Virus record (IMG/VR): IMGVR_UViG_3300019458_000039
Span: 1-57,436 of that record
Direction: 5' to 3' (one strand)
Length of the DNA: 57,436 nt
Origin: a virus
This document shows positions 42,803 to 50,472 of the stretch, piece after piece. Position 1 is the stretch's first letter. Every line of letters begins with the position of its first letter. The notes under the pieces were generated by a model, which did not search any database, was not told the DNA's origin, and saw only the letters and a program-made list of their open reading frames with translations. The translations under genes were made by a program, and so were the position numbers.

Positions 42803-43590
42803 CTTACCGGATTTACCGGTACCTCCAGTGGAATTGATTGGCGACAATCACGACATTCAATAGATACAACGGGATTCAACCCCCAATTTGCAATCTCTTG
42901 AGATTTCGTTCCAATTTCCTGCAGCATTCCCGGTGTGAGGAGTGTTACCCACTCTCGTATTTGATCTCTATCAGAAATACCATCAACTTCAAGAATCATG
43001 TTGACAAAGATTTCGACTAGGTCTGTATGAATCTTTTTTAAGTCTTTATCGGCAAACTCATCTTGCCCACTTGCAAGTACCGATGTCTGGAACACCTCAA
43101 TAACGTTTTTGAACAGGGCGGGTCGTAGATGGACAACCTGGCCAGCTGATGTTGTTAAAACGAAAACTTGTGCTAGTGTCGTTGGATCAATTTGACGAGA
43201 CTCTCGCAACAATGGGCGAATTGGAATTGTATATGAATGACTCTTTGAGTTTTCACAACCATGCTGATAAGAGACACTAAGGTCGTTTCCATACGACAAC
43301 AGACGTAGTGCCATAAGCAAATAGTCCACGTCCTTCGCGAGCAGGTCGCGCGGTTTAAGGATTTGTGGAATACAGTGTTGAAATACTTCTGCAATACCTT
43401 CACCAGATAAGAGTTTATCGGGTGTTCTCAGGACGATTTCATCAATTCCCGTCATGGGATAGACGTGCACTTCGCCTTCTTTGACAGATTCATCCAGTTC
43501 ACCATTTGTATAAAACAAGGCTTGTGAAGGCAACCGGAACGATTCACCAGGAATTCGAGCTTTCAGCGTTTCAATCAGTGGATTAGTCAT
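42790..43590 (-). CDS. 26: Baseplate hub/tail assembly protein gp26-like
   Basis: A 266-residue protein starting at ATG 43590 with AAGGAG 7 bases upstream. Family features are FRLPSQALFYTNGELDES, VHVYPMTGIDEIVLRTPDKL, AEVFQHCIPQILKPRDLLAK and DVDYLLMALRLLSYGNDLSV, then a degenerate zinc ribbon (QHGCENS and IECRDCRQ). This is the T4 gp26 baseplate family pattern. The gene ends in a slippery T7 run followed by a strong stem, so part of the product should be extended by the gp51-like segment, as in the gpG/gpGT tail-assembly chaperones of lambda. It is divergent from the tape-measure gene. Confidence 0.82.
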   Translation of the reverse strand: MTNPLIETLKARIPGESFRLPSQALFYTNGELDESVKEGEVHVYPMTGIDEIVLRTPDKLLSGEGIAEVFQHCIPQILKPRDLLAKDVDYLLMALRLLSYGNDLSVSYQHGCENSKSHSYTIPIRPLLRESRQIDPTTLAQVFVLTTSAGQVVHLRPALFKNVIEVFQTSVLASGQDEFADKDLKKIHTDLVEIFVNMILEVDGISDRDQIREWVTLLTPGMLQEIGTKSQEIANWGLNPVVSIECRDCRQSIPLEVPVNPVSFFI

Positions 43591-43610
43591 ACATTTCTCC
43601 TTACTTGAAA

Positions 43611-43618
43611 TATTTAGC
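43611..43618 (-). promoter_or_regulatory. T4-type late promoter box GCTAAATA
   Basis: Minus-strand GCTAAATA, 20 bases before ATG 43590, with AAGGAG between. It lies in the 104-base divergent region with the tape-measure promoter. Confidence 0.6.
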
Positions 43619-43649
43619 GTGAGTACCCACAGGTTTACAAACCGGGAAA

Positions 43650-43688
43650 CCTTCAATAAATACAAGCGGTAAACAAGATTTTTGAAGG
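43650..43688 (+). promoter_or_regulatory. Late promoter within a hairpin covering the tape-measure ribosome site
   Basis: CCTTCAA (43650-43656) pairs perfectly with TTGAAGG (43682-43688), which holds the GAAGG ribosome site of ATG 43695. The late box AATAAATA (43655-43662) overlaps the left arm. A late RNA starting near 43668 lacks that arm. Confidence 0.58.
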
Positions 43689-43694
43689 GTCAAT

Positions 43695-46025
43695 ATGGCT
43701 GATATCAACACTCAAGCGATTACTCAAGCTTTTGCAGCTGTCGAAGCTCACCTCGGTTCCATGTCGGCGGCCGTTAAGGATACTATCGATGCCATGAAGC
43801 AACGTGGCGACGCCGAAGAAGAACAACTTAAGAAAACAATCAAAGGCGATGATGAAATAGCCCAGAAACGCCGAGCGACGTTGATGTCGTTGATTAATGC
43901 GGAACGAGAGTTCCGCAAGAAGAAAAAAGAAACTGATAGTAAATTCATCGACGACGCACGGAAGTTTTTGGAGCTTCAAAAAGAAACGGCAGCGCGAAAA
44001 CAGCGTTGGGACGACGCGCAGCTCGCGGGGGTAAGTAAGGCTACGTTCTTGCATCAACAGCAGCTTTGGAACGCACATCGGAAAGAACTTGCTGACCGAC
44101 ATGCAATGCTAAGACAGAATCGCAAACTATCAGCTGAATACCAGCAAGCAGGCGATAAGATGCATCAAGAATGGGAGAGCGCAGAGCGTAAACTAGGTGG
44201 TTTTTGGTCGATGGCTGGCGAACGGATGGCAAAGCAGATTGGTGGTGCTATCACGAGTAAATTGAATACGTTCTTCTCTGGTGCTGCTTTCTTGTCCGGT
44301 ATGAAAGAAGCTTTTGGTATTGTTAAGGAAGAAATCTCATCAGGTATGTCTGCTACAACAGAGCAACTGATGACACTTGGTTATCAGTTGGGATTAACAG
44401 GTCAAGAATATGCAAAGTTGAGCAAGGCACACCGAGATGTTGTGCTCGCGGCTGGTGGAACAACAAAACACCTCGAGTTGCTGACAGCAGCAAACAAACA
44501 ATACGAAGATTTGATTGGTGATAATGCTGAACGTACTCAATTTGTCGCCGAACAGATGAAAATGTTGGCTGAGCGAGGCATTAAGCCGACAGCAAAGAAT
44601 ATGGAATTACTTGCTCCTGAATTTGCAAAATTGCAGAAAACTTCTAACATGACATCGGCGGAATTCAATTCAGCGATGGCAGACATCACAGATGATGCAG
44701 CCACAAGTGCACAATTACGTGCAGCATCATCTGAGGAAGAGCGCGCCGCGATTATGAAAGGAATCGCTGGTCGTCTTGCTGAAAATCGTGCAATGGGTAT
44801 GACAACAAAACAAGCTATTGAGGCAACAAAAGCCTTGAATAAGCTCTCAGGGCAAGGTCCGCTTGAACGATTTAAACAAGCTGCAAAACTTCGAGCGATG
44901 GGTGGCGCGATGGGCGTTGCTGGTGGTGATGAAGCGTCGAGAATCTTAATTAAAGGACAGCGTGCATCAGCAGACGAAAAACAAGAACTGCAGAAATATT
45001 TGTCGAACCTTTCAAACACAATGTCAGAATCACAAATGGGTTCGATTGGTGGTGAAATTTTTGCAGCAACACTAGCAGATAAATTAGGCCTACAAGAACT
45101 AATTGGTCCGACAAGTCCATTTAACACACGTTTAGTTGAAGGAACGAAATACGAGCAGGATTCTCTAAAACTACTTGGGGAAAACAATAAAGACCTAAAG
45201 AAGATCGTAATATTCTTCGACCGTGTTATTGATGCTCTAACTAAAAATCCTCTCTTAATGATTATTACCGGGGCGATCGGTGGTATCTTTGGTATACTGA
45301 AGGGCAAGGCATTTGCTTCGTTGTTGGGAGGAGCTGCGAAGAGTCTCGCTGGTGGAGCAGGAGGCCTATTGAGAGGAGCTGCAGCAATGGGAGGTGGTGC
45401 ATTAGCAGCCAAGGGTGCTTTGGTCGCGGGTGCTGCTGGTGCTGCTGGTGCTGCGGCCTACTTCGGTACACGAGCACTTCTTGAAAATACCGAGGCTGGG
45501 AACAAATTTGAGGTAGGTCTCGGCGGCCTGGTTGACAAAATCATGGGCAAGGCAAGTATGAATGACGCCATCATGGCAGCAAAGTCTCGAGCGGATTTCG
45601 AAAAGATTAGCAAAGAATATGGTGTTAGTATGGAGAGTCTCGGCTTCAAGCCGGGTGGGCCAACAGTTGCACCTGGGGTTCAAGCACAAGCACAAACAAC
45701 AGGAGCAGCTGCTCCAGTGGGTACAGTCGAAGAAAGAAAAGAGAAAGAAGCAAAAGAAGAAGAGAGGAAAAAGAAGATTGACGAGACCCAGAAAGCAACT
45801 GCGACAACAATTGAGACACAATTGGTTCAGATGAAAGAGAACAGTATGACCCTTACACAATTGCTTGAAGCAATGAAGGAAAGTAATGAGCTTTCAAAAG
45901 AAATGCTAACGGCGCTCGCAATGACTGATGAAAAAGAGCGCAAAGCAATGAATGTGGGTGAACGTTTGAGCAACATCAAGAACCTCACAAAGCAGTATAA
46001 AAATTTGGGAACAAACACCGCGTAA
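43695..46025 (+). CDS. Tail-length tape-measure protein (gp29-like)
   Basis: A 776-residue protein with the overall architecture of tape measures. It has long charged helices and coiled coils (residues about 10-160), a helical Ala/Met/Gln-rich body, hydrophobic Gly/Ala-rich segments at about 515-600 (LLMIITGAIGGIFGILKG, then ALVAGAAGAAGAAAYFG) and a charged coiled C-terminus (ERKEKEAKEEERKKKIDE). The T4 equivalent is gp29 (590 residues). The usual 1.5 Angstrom per residue rule gives a tail tube of about 115 nm. It sits next to the frameshifted gp26/51 pair but on the opposite strand, and 57 bases upstream of the portal gene. Confidence 0.8.
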   Translation: MADINTQAITQAFAAVEAHLGSMSAAVKDTIDAMKQRGDAEEEQLKKTIKGDDEIAQKRRATLMSLINAEREFRKKKKETDSKFIDDARKFLELQKETAARKQRWDDAQLAGVSKATFLHQQQLWNAHRKELADRHAMLRQNRKLSAEYQQAGDKMHQEWESAERKLGGFWSMAGERMAKQIGGAITSKLNTFFSGAAFLSGMKEAFGIVKEEISSGMSATTEQLMTLGYQLGLTGQEYAKLSKAHRDVVLAAGGTTKHLELLTAANKQYEDLIGDNAERTQFVAEQMKMLAERGIKPTAKNMELLAPEFAKLQKTSNMTSAEFNSAMADITDDAATSAQLRAASSEEERAAIMKGIAGRLAENRAMGMTTKQAIEATKALNKLSGQGPLERFKQAAKLRAMGGAMGVAGGDEASRILIKGQRASADEKQELQKYLSNLSNTMSESQMGSIGGEIFAATLADKLGLQELIGPTSPFNTRLVEGTKYEQDSLKLLGENNKDLKKIVIFFDRVIDALTKNPLLMIITGAIGGIFGILKGKAFASLLGGAAKSLAGGAGGLLRGAAAMGGGALAAKGALVAGAAGAAGAAAYFGTRALLENTEAGNKFEVGLGGLVDKIMGKASMNDAIMAAKSRADFEKISKEYGVSMESLGFKPGGPTVAPGVQAQAQTTGAAAPVGTVEERKEKEAKEEERKKKIDETQKATATTIETQLVQMKENSMTLTQLLEAMKESNELSKEMLTALAMTDEKERKAMNVGERLSNIKNLTKQYKNLGTNTA

Positions 46026-46046
46026 AGGTACCTTTGTTTTCCAGCG

Positions 46047-46054
46047 GATAAATA
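46047..46054 (+). promoter_or_regulatory. T4-type late promoter box GATAAATA
   Basis: GATAAATA, 28 bases before the portal ATG at 46083. The ribosome site is TAGGACC. No convincing hairpin covers it. Confidence 0.65.
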
Positions 46055-46082
46055 ACTTTGCACTATAAAAATAGGACCTAAC

Positions 46083-49000
46083 ATGGCAAAGTTCGTCGAT
46101 TTTTTCAAGGTCGTCCAACCAAGAGTTGGTACGACAACAATGACCGATAGTCAGGCGCTTGGTGATCAAGGCGTCTATGCAAACTACACATGGTATCAAC
46201 GTCTCATTCAAGGTTCCGCGTCTCGTATTACACGTTATCGTGAATATGATTTGATGGACAACGACGTTGAAGTGGCACGTGCTCTCGACACAATCGCTGA
46301 AGAGATGACAGGCAGCAACCCACAGGTGGAAATGCCAATCGAGTTGTATGTGAAACAAGAGAAGGAAGAATTCATTCCACCTTCAATCGTCATGACACTG
46401 AAATCAGCATTGCGCTACTGGTGTGATCTTCATGACTGGGAAACACGATTGTTTAAAGTTGCTCGAACAACTATCAAGTATGGAGATTGTTTCTTTCTTC
46501 GAAAGAGCGACACAAGAAAATGGGAATACCTTCATCCAAAAAACGTTGTCGCTGCTATTGTTGATGAAAATGACATGACAAGAGTGCTTGGATGGCAGAT
46601 CAAGCAAGAAATTAAAACACCTAACTCACCATATAATTCACCTGTTGGTCATTTTGGTAAGTATGCCGAAACACAGGTCGACACATTCACAGCGGATGAG
46701 ATTGTTTGGTTTACATTGAACGACGATATCGGTGAATCGGCTCCGTTCGGAGAAAGCGTGTTGCGCGCGATTTATCGAGCGCAGAAGCAAAAAGAACTTC
46801 TTGAAGATGCCATCATCATCTATCGAATCCAACGAGCCCCAGAACGTCGTGTGTTCTATATCGATGTTGGTAAGATGCCTCCTCAACGAGTAAAGACATA
46901 TCTGGAACAAATCAAGAACGAAATTCGTCAGAAGAAAATCCCAACATATGGTGGTGGGGTTGAACAGGTCGATAGTGTGTACAACCCACATTGTTTGGCT
47001 CTTGACACACAAATTCCATTATTGGACGGCCGTCATCTTACGTTGCAGGAGATTATTGGTGAATTTGAACAGGGTAAAACAAATTGGGCGTACAGTATTA
47101 ATCCGAAAACAGGAGAAGTTGTTCCCGGAGAAATTTCATGGGCTGGTATTACACGTCGCAATACGACCGTTGTCAAGTTGACATTTGACAACGGTGAAAC
47201 GTTGGTGTGCACACCAGATCATAAAATTCCTGTTCAAGGTGGTGGATACAAGCTTGCAAAAGACTTGACACAGGAAGACTCGTTGTTCCCATTCACATTG
47301 CGACAGAATGCTATTCGAAACCAATTGACGTATACACAGGTTTATCAGCCTGGTGCAAAAAAGTGGGAATATGTTCATAAGATGGTTGGCAACTATATAA
47401 AAACTAAAGGGCGACACGTTGAGTTTGTGTTTGACGAACAACTGTCAGTAGAGAAAAAGCAAACACTTCATCACGTTGACTTCAATCGATACAACAATAA
47501 CCCAGAAAACCTTGTGTTTATGAATTTTGTTGATCATCGGAGATATCACAACAGCCATTATGAACAAGGAAAATTGAGTCGGGAAACAGGCCGCAAAGCA
47601 TTCAGAGAAAGATTAAATGCTGATCCTGATTTGAAAAGACAGTTTGTCGCAAGTCATGGAAAGACACTTTCTGAAAGAATGAAAGTTGATCTTGCACTTC
47701 GTGAAAAGTTCGTCAAAAATATTCGTTCAAAACCAACACCGCTTAAAAATCAATCGCTCGTATTCACGAATGAAATGTTTGATATCGTGAAGAATGTAAT
47801 TATGCAAAAACCAACAATATCTCTTGATCAACTCATTGAGACGGTTAATCAGCCAGGTTGTGAATTTTTACAATCATACGCAGACGCAAATAAGAAACAA
47901 CAGCAGAAATCGCTAATGGTAAAAATCAAGACTGATGTGTTCTCAAAACGATCTTTGCGAATAATGATGCAGCAATATGGCTATCAGAGTTTCAAAGTTT
48001 TTCGCACATCAATCATTCAAAATAACATTGAAGCCCAAACAATTCAAACGAGTAGTTTGATGAACGAAACAATATCTTTAATTACAAAAGTATCCCCGCA
48101 TAACTTCGCTATTGTCAACTATTTAAAGCAAAATCCAGATGTATGGAAGCAGTATGCCTCTGCATACAATAAGACATTTGACACGGAAATCAATATTCCT
48201 GACGCACATATGTTTGAGGGTGTTGCACATCACTACAATTACAGGTCATTCAAACATCTTGTTAGTGAATTGTCAAATTTCAACCACAAGATAGTCAGTA
48301 TTGAATGGTTGCCAGAGAAAGTTGATACAGGAACAATCACTATTGACGGACACCACAAGCTACACGACTACCATAATTTTGCAATTTCCGCAGGGATTTG
48401 GGTACTTAATAGTATGAATGAGGACTTCTTCTTTGCACAACGTCCAGAAGGCAAGGGGTCGAAGGTTGAAGTTCTTCCAGGCGGTCAAGGTCTTGGTGAG
48501 CTAGCCGATCTTGAATACTTCCAGTGGAAAGTCTTCCGAGGACTGCGAATTCCTCTTTCGTACATGCGTGAAGGCACGGACAACGCTGTCATCACCGATG
48601 GTGCTGTTGGTGTTGCTTATATTCAAGAGTTGCGCTTCGCCTTGTTCATTCGACGTCTCCAACGCTATGTTGAAAAGGTGATGGATAAAGAATTCAAACG
48701 TTATCTGCATGCTGCAGGCATTCATGCAGAAACATCAATGTTTAGTCTACGATTGCCTGATCCAGAGAACTTTGGTATCTATCGCCAGCAGAAACTTGAC
48801 AGTGAATTGCTCAATACAATGTCGACCGCTATGTCGATTACGTGGTTGTCGGCACGCTTTGCTGGTAAGAAATATCTGCAACTTTCAGATGCAGAGCAAT
48901 TGGAAAACTACTACAAGAAGTGCGAAGAGTTGCAGCTCAATCCAGACGATCCAGCAAGCATGGTCAAAGTTTATGGCCCACAACCTGAACCTGGTGCAGA

Positions 49001-49229
49001 AGCCGGTATGGGTGGTTTGGGCGGTGGAGGAGGCATGTTCCCAGGTGCGCTTCCAGCAGGCGGCGGTCTTGGTGATTTAGGTGGCGCTCCAGGCGGCGCT
49101 CCAGGAACGGAACCCGGTGGTTTAGGTGGTGAAACAGGCGCTCCACCAGCTGGTGGACCTGCAGGAATTGGAACCCCTCCAGCCGGACAAACCCCTGAAT
49201 TAGCAGGGGGAATGCCGCCACCCGCATAA
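46083..49229 (+). CDS. 20: Portal protein gp20 with an in-frame intein
   Basis: The frame has 1048 codons; removing the intein (residues 304-776) leaves 575, against 524 in T4 gp20. Diagnostic portal segments are RYREYDLMDNDVEVARALDT, APFGESVLRAIYRAQKQ, AIIIYRIQRAPERRVFYIDV, and after the intein NEDFFFAQRPEGKGSKVEVL followed by PGGQGLGELADLEYFQ. The dodecameric ring is the DNA gate and head-tail joint. The last 85 residues are an added Gly/Pro/Ala-rich tail, not present in T4. Ribosome site TAGGACC and a late box precede it. It is followed by the prohead core genes in T4 order. Confidence 0.94.
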   Translation: MAKFVDFFKVVQPRVGTTTMTDSQALGDQGVYANYTWYQRLIQGSASRITRYREYDLMDNDVEVARALDTIAEEMTGSNPQVEMPIELYVKQEKEEFIPPSIVMTLKSALRYWCDLHDWETRLFKVARTTIKYGDCFFLRKSDTRKWEYLHPKNVVAAIVDENDMTRVLGWQIKQEIKTPNSPYNSPVGHFGKYAETQVDTFTADEIVWFTLNDDIGESAPFGESVLRAIYRAQKQKELLEDAIIIYRIQRAPERRVFYIDVGKMPPQRVKTYLEQIKNEIRQKKIPTYGGGVEQVDSVYNPHCLALDTQIPLLDGRHLTLQEIIGEFEQGKTNWAYSINPKTGEVVPGEISWAGITRRNTTVVKLTFDNGETLVCTPDHKIPVQGGGYKLAKDLTQEDSLFPFTLRQNAIRNQLTYTQVYQPGAKKWEYVHKMVGNYIKTKGRHVEFVFDEQLSVEKKQTLHHVDFNRYNNNPENLVFMNFVDHRRYHNSHYEQGKLSRETGRKAFRERLNADPDLKRQFVASHGKTLSERMKVDLALREKFVKNIRSKPTPLKNQSLVFTNEMFDIVKNVIMQKPTISLDQLIETVNQPGCEFLQSYADANKKQQQKSLMVKIKTDVFSKRSLRIMMQQYGYQSFKVFRTSIIQNNIEAQTIQTSSLMNETISLITKVSPHNFAIVNYLKQNPDVWKQYASAYNKTFDTEINIPDAHMFEGVAHHYNYRSFKHLVSELSNFNHKIVSIEWLPEKVDTGTITIDGHHKLHDYHNFAISAGIWVLNSMNEDFFFAQRPEGKGSKVEVLPGGQGLGELADLEYFQWKVFRGLRIPLSYMREGTDNAVITDGAVGVAYIQELRFALFIRRLQRYVEKVMDKEFKRYLHAAGIHAETSMFSLRLPDPENFGIYRQQKLDSELLNTMSTAMSITWLSARFAGKKYLQLSDAEQLENYYKKCEELQLNPDDPASMVKVYGPQPEPGAEAGMGGLGGGGGMFPGALPAGGGLGDLGGAPGGAPGTEPGGLGGETGAPPAGGPAGIGTPPAGQTPELAGGMPPPA
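46992..48410 (+). mobile_element. Intein in portal protein gp20, HNH type
   Basis: A 473-residue insertion between VYNPH and SMNEDFFF. It begins with Cys (CLALDTQIPLLDGRHLTLQE, block A), has VCTPDHKIPVQGGGYKLA (block B), and ends HDYHNFAISAGIWVLN with +1 Ser; the penultimate residue is Leu instead of His. The nuclease is HNH-like (LHHVDFNRYNNNPENLVFMN, then DHRRYHNSHYEQG), unlike the LAGLIDADG type of the other two inteins. A helical DNA-binding region follows at about intein residues 250-400. Confidence 0.93.
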
Positions 49230-49235
49230 AAAGTA

Positions 49236-49262
49236 GATAAATCAACAATGTAGAAATAAATA
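49236..49262 (+). promoter_or_regulatory. Two T4-type late boxes before the prohead core operon
   Basis: GATAAATC (49236-49243) and AATAAATA (49255-49262). The second is the better match and lies 59 bases before ATG 49322. Downstream, CTTTTG and CAAAAG form a small hairpin directly before the AGGAG ribosome site. Confidence 0.6.
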
Positions 49263-49321
49263 AACACGAATCACCTTTAATTGGGTGAGATTTACTTTTG
49301 TCGACCAAAAGGAGCAGACCG

Positions 49322-49684
49322 ATGAATAAAGCACAAAAGGCAAGCCTTGAAGTAGTTATCAAGGGATTAATCAACGATGATTCCAAAGCAGCAGGCGAAG
49401 CTCTTCATGAGTATCTTCGCGGCAAAGCTCAATCGATCCTCGTTGGTGAGCAAGACGAAATGGAAGACGAGCCTGTCGAAAAGAAAGCACGAGTATCCGA
49501 TGAAGACATGGACGACGAAGAGCCTGTAGAAAAGAAAGCATCTTCCGACGACGAAGACATGGACGACGATGAAGGTGAAGACGAAGACATGGACGACGAT
49601 GAAGGTGAAGACGAAGACATGGACGACGAAATGTCTATGGAAGAGGAAGAAAAAGCGAAGAAGAAAAAGAAAGCCAAGTGCTAA
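49322..49684 (+). CDS. Prohead core protein, gp67/gp68-like, highly acidic repeats
   Basis: A 120-residue protein with ATG at 49322 after AAAAGGAGCAG. Residues 1-45 are helical and basic (NKAQKASLEVVIKGLINDDS). Residues about 50-108 are acidic, with the decapeptide DEDMDDDEGE repeated, then a Lys-rich C-terminus (KAKKKKKAKC). Small acidic scaffold proteins encoded between gp20 and gp21 (gp67, gp68) form the prohead core with gp22. Charge, size and position support this assignment, though sequence similarity is hard to judge in such low complexity. Confidence 0.75.
   Translation: MNKAQKASLEVVIKGLINDDSKAAGEALHEYLRGKAQSILVGEQDEMEDEPVEKKARVSDEDMDDEEPVEKKASSDDEDMDDDEGEDEDMDDDEGEDEDMDDEMSMEEEEKAKKKKKAKC
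49551..49629 (+). repeat. Tandem 30-base repeat coding the acidic decapeptide
   Basis: The 30-base unit beginning ACGAAGACATGGACGACGAT occurs at 49551-49580 and 49581-49610, followed by a partial third copy to 49629. Copies are identical, so length may vary by slippage or recombination without changing frame. Confidence 0.85.
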
Positions 49685-49695
49685 GGAGTACTTGA

Positions 49696-50334
49696 ATGAC
49701 TAAGTCTAGCTTTCTTATCGAAGAACTATTGCCGTCCGAATGTAATCTGATTCAAGAACAGGCTGTCGATGGTAAATCGCTCAGCCTCGCAGGAATCTTC
49801 ATGCAGGCGGATATTAAAAACCGTAATGGTCGTACGTATCCTCTTAGTGAACTTTCAGCAGCGGTCGAAAGCGCTCAGACGCGTATTCGCGAGCAAAATG
49901 GTATCATGGGTGAGCTTGATCACCCACAATCTTTGCAAATCAATTTAGACCGTGTTTCGCACGTAATCGTTGAATTGAAAATGCTAGGTTCAAACGCCTA
50001 CGGAAAAGCAAAGATTCTCGAAACACCAATGGGCAACATCGCACGTGAAATTATTCGTGCTGGTGTGAAACCGGGCGTTTCCAGCCGAGGTGCCGGTAAT
50101 GTAAGCGATGGCGGTGGTGTTAGTGGTTTTCAGTTCATTACTGTGGATATTGTTGCGCAGCCGTCTGCTCCGAACGCATTTCCACAAAGTGTTTACGAAA
50201 GCCTACAACTAGCACGCAACGGCAAGCAAATCGAAACCCTCGCTGAAGCTGCTCGTCACGATCCGAAAGCGCAAAAATACCTACGTGAAGAAATTTTGAA
50301 GTATCTTGCGTCGGTAAATTTTCGTAAAGGCTAA
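49696..50334 (+). CDS. 21: Prohead maturation protease gp21
   Basis: A 212-residue protein identical in length to T4 gp21 as I recall it. The S77-type serine protease signature is present: GELDHPQS with catalytic His76, and GVSSRGAG with the catalytic Ser at 129 or 130. It cleaves core proteins and gp23 after L/I-x-E during head maturation. Ribosome site AAGGAG lies before ATG 49696. It sits between gp67 and gp22 as in T4. Confidence 0.94.
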   Translation: MTKSSFLIEELLPSECNLIQEQAVDGKSLSLAGIFMQADIKNRNGRTYPLSELSAAVESAQTRIREQNGIMGELDHPQSLQINLDRVSHVIVELKMLGSNAYGKAKILETPMGNIAREIIRAGVKPGVSSRGAGNVSDGGGVSGFQFITVDIVAQPSAPNAFPQSVYESLQLARNGKQIETLAEAARHDPKAQKYLREEILKYLASVNFRKG

Positions 50335-50385
50335 ATTCAGAAAATTAGACGCGAACTAACTAGTTGATTTAGAAGGGAAAAAGAA

Positions 50386-50408
50386 GCGGGGAAAACGTGT
50401 TTTCCCGC
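50386..50408 (+). other. GC-rich hairpin between gp21 and gp22
   Basis: GCGGGGAAAAC (50386-50396) and GTTTTCCCGC (50399-50408) form a strong stem with one bulged G and a tight loop. There is no T-run after it, so it may be a weak terminator or an RNA processing or stability element. Confidence 0.55.
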
Positions 50409-50413
50409 CGTAA

Positions 50414-50442
50414 TTGTGGGCACCAATAAATATTTCCCACAA
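50414..50442 (+). promoter_or_regulatory. Late promoter of gp22 flanked by an inverted repeat
   Basis: TTGTGGG (50414-50420) and CCCACAA (50436-50442) are perfect complements. The late box AATAAATA (50425-50432) lies exactly in the loop. The gp22 ribosome site AAAGGAG is 20 bases further on and is not covered. Confidence 0.62.
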
Positions 50443-50472
50443 GGAACAACTTGTTATCAAAGGAGAGTTTAC

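Noticed and set aside
42566-42847. gp51-like gene as an independent gene with TTG start at 42847
   Set aside because: No ribosome site precedes the TTG. The GGAGG at about 42825 has no start codon at proper distance. Frameshifting explains the frame better.
44537-45412. Open minus-strand frame of 291 codons inside the tape-measure gene
   Set aside because: It is antisense to a strongly coding gene, and its Ala/Pro/Ser-rich product mirrors the Gly/Ala codons of the plus strand. No ribosome site or promoter was found.
49236-49262. Origin of replication suspected from the A+T-rich stretch after the portal gene
   Set aside because: The A+T richness is explained by two late promoter boxes; no iterons or primase-like repeats are visible.
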